Shown: positions 42,925 to 44,544 of the stretch, piece after piece | Layout of the letters: each line of letters opens with the position of its first letter | How positions within the stretch are numbered: the first letter of the stretch is position 1 | Source of the DNA: CAZOGW01 sp964579415 | GTDB taxonomy: Bacteria; Actinomycetota; Acidimicrobiia; Spongiisociales; UBA5794 | Length of the DNA stretch: 44,544 bases | NCBI GenBank assembly: GCA_964579415.1 | Contig: CAZOGW010000009.1 | Coordinates: 1 to 44,544, forward strand | Direction of reading: 5' to 3' | The notes under the pieces: generated by a model | Told to the model about the DNA's origin: nothing | Database searches by the model: none | What the model saw: only the letters and a program-made list of their open reading frames with translations | Translations under genes and position numbers: made by a program

Positions 42925-44354
42925 CGGTCGACGTCTCCCAGGACCGGGTCGGTGGACGCCAGGGTGGCGATCATGTCGGCGATGAGGGTGTCGGTCATCA
43001 TCGCCGGCAGTGCCTGGACGTGGTTGAAGCTGGGGGTGCGCATGTGGATGCGCCACGGCTTGGCGCCGCCCTTGCTCACGGCGTAGCACCCCAGCTCGCC
43101 ACGGGGTCCCTCCACCGCCTGATACACCTCACCCTCGGGCACCTTGAACCCCTCGGTGAAGATCTTGAAGTGGTGGATCAACGCCTCCATCGACTCGTCG
43201 ATGCGCTTGCGCGGCGGTGGTGTCACCTTGCGGTCCTCGGTGCGGTAGTCGCCCGGGGGCATCGTCTCCACCACCTGGCGCACGATGCGCAGCGACTGCT
43301 TGGTCTCCTCGACCCGCACGATGTAGCGGTCGAACACGTCCCCGTGTTTGCCCAGCGGCACGTCGAAGTCGTACTGCTCGATGCCGCTGTAGGGGAACAC
43401 CTTGCGCAGGTCCCAGTCGACGCCCGAGGCCCGGGCGATGGGGCCGGTGACGCCGAAGGCGCGGCACTCCTCCGGGGTGAGGATGCCGACACCGTGGGTG
43501 CGGTCGACGAAGATGGGGTTCTCGTTGAGCAGTTCCTCGTACTCGCCGACACCGGCGAGCACGACGTCGTTGAGCGATTCGAGATCGTCCTCCCACCCGT
43601 CGGGGAGGTCGGCGGCCACCCCGCCGGGGCGGATGTAGTTGTGGTTCATCCGCAGACCGGTGACCTTCTCGAAGAAGTCGAGGCACACCTCGCGCTCGCG
43701 CCAGCCGTAGATCATCATCGAGACGGCGCCGATGTCCATGCCCTGGGTGGCCAGGTAGAGCAGGTGGCTGGATACCCGGTTGAGCTCGGTCATCAGGACG
43801 CGGATCGCCTTGGCCCGCTCCGGCACCTCGACGCCGAGGAGGGACTCCACCGCCAGCGAGAACGCCAGCTCGTTGTGGAAGGGGGACAGGTAGTCCATGC
43901 GGGTGACGTTGGTGGGGCCTTGAAGCCAGGTGAGCGTCTCGGCGGTCTTCTCCATCCCGGTGTGCAGGTAGCCGATGATGGGCTTGACCCGGCGGATGGT
44001 CTCACCCTCCAGTTCGACCTGGAGGCGGAGCACCCCGTGGGTGGAAGGGTGCTGCGGGCCGATGTTCATGATCTGACGCTCGTCGTCGATGACGTCGTCG
44101 ACCAGTTCGTAGTCGTCGACCACGGTGGTGCCGAGCTGGGCGCGCAGCCCCGGCTCGGAGGCGGCGGGGAGGAGCTCCTGGGCGCCCTCGTCGGTGGCCT
44201 GCTTCACCCAGGACGGCTCCTCGGTGCCGGCCACCCAGACATCGTGGAGGCGGCGCCGCTCGGCGGCGGCGCTGTCGTCGAGCGCCTCGCGGTGAGGCGG
44301 CTCGATGGTGGGAGCCTCCAGGTCCCCGGTGACGACGCTGGGTGTGTCGCTCAT
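42921..44354 (-). CDS. nuoD: Complex I subunit D with long N-terminal extension, cluster 2
   Basis: 477 aa. The core begins at IMNIGPQHPSTHGVLRL (about 95-111) and ends with VLGDVDR. About 94 residues come before it, rich in Asp, Glu and Ala, with a helical RRRLHDVWVAGTEEPSWVKQ; most NuoD proteins have 20-50. The ATG overlaps the nuoC stop as ATGA, which supports this start over the internal Met95. Arg152 (NVTRMDYLSP) is at the position of the methylated NDUFS2 arginine. Confidence 0.96.
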   Translation of the reverse strand: MSDTPSVVTGDLEAPTIEPPHREALDDSAAAERRRLHDVWVAGTEEPSWVKQATDEGAQELLPAASEPGLRAQLGTTVVDDYELVDDVIDDERQIMNIGPQHPSTHGVLRLQVELEGETIRRVKPIIGYLHTGMEKTAETLTWLQGPTNVTRMDYLSPFHNELAFSLAVESLLGVEVPERAKAIRVLMTELNRVSSHLLYLATQGMDIGAVSMMIYGWREREVCLDFFEKVTGLRMNHNYIRPGGVAADLPDGWEDDLESLNDVVLAGVGEYEELLNENPIFVDRTHGVGILTPEECRAFGVTGPIARASGVDWDLRKVFPYSGIEQYDFDVPLGKHGDVFDRYIVRVEETKQSLRIVRQVVETMPPGDYRTEDRKVTPPPRKRIDESMEALIHHFKIFTEGFKVPEGEVYQAVEGPRGELGCYAVSKGGAKPWRIHMRTPSFNHVQALPAMMTDTLIADMIATLASTDPVLGDVDR

Positions 44355-44544
44355 GTCGCCTGGTTCCCCGCCTTGAACTGGACCGGCACCGATCCCACCG
44401 CGTAGTCCTTGCGTAGCGGGTGGCCCTCCCAGTCGTCGGGGAGGAGGATGCGGGTGAGGTCGGAGTGACCGTCGAAGGTGACGCCGAAGAGGTCGAACGT
44501 CTCCCGCTCGTAGAAGTTGGCGCCGGGGAACAGGTCGGTGATGG
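44351..44544 (-). CDS. nuoC: Complex I subunit C, cluster 2 (5' part outside window)
   Basis: The C-terminal about 63 residues. FYERETFDLFGVTFDGH, then DWEGHPLRKDYAV are the 30-kDa signature, ending in FKAGNQAT. The start, nuoB and nuoA should lie beyond 44544. Confidence 0.95.
   Translation of the reverse strand, partial: ITDLFPGANFYERETFDLFGVTFDGHSDLTRILLPDDWEGHPLRKDYAVGSVPVQFKAGNQAT

Overview
The window is GC-rich chromosomal DNA, most likely from a deep-branching actinobacterium close to Acidimicrobiia. This placement is an inference from the GC content, many GTG starts, promoters with TANNNT boxes 6-8 nt before start codons, a cysteine-free EF-Tu and the protein families; no 16S gene is present. 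Two runs of exactly 100 N (14148-14247 and 37170-37269) show that it is a scaffolded draft, and both gaps fall inside repeat arrays.

Layout. 1-2000: end of a coiled-coil membrane protein, then a minus-strand translation unit tRNA-Thr, tRNA-Met, tuf, rpmG. 2090-4053: a lipoprotein glycoside hydrolase behind a perfect CebR-type operator, then tRNA-Tyr. 4150-12983: a TetR regulator, two large secreted S8 subtilases on either side of htpX, and a small lipoprotein. 13057-24660: midA followed by a minus-strand complex I operon nuoABCDHIJKLMN (11 subunits; no nuoE, nuoF or nuoG). 25005-30368: an island with an alkaline-phosphatase-superfamily phosphodiesterase, a lipoprotein, two TadE-like proteins, a TadG-like protein and a polymer-forming (bactofilin-like) membrane protein. 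30493-44544: a second minus-strand complex I operon, nuoC (partial) D E F G H I J K L M N, with the NADH module; nuoA and nuoB are expected just beyond the right edge.

Functionally the window is dominated by respiration. Two paralogous complex I clusters lie less than 6 kb apart: a complete NADH-type one and a module-less one that needs a different electron donor. MidA/NDUFAF7, whose mitochondrial relative methylates the NuoD homologue, sits directly downstream of the first cluster, and both NuoD proteins keep an arginine at the expected target position.

The least ordinary non-coding signal is a family of 7-bp tandem repeats with a TAC core. Eight arrays were found, each with its own sequence variant, and nearly all lie within about 2-16 nt of a stop codon. 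Other repeats are a 61-bp array carrying regularly spaced GAACCC-N-GGGTTC palindromes between divergent genes, and a 114-bp hairpin-rich repeat that splits the second nuo operon between nuoH and nuoI.
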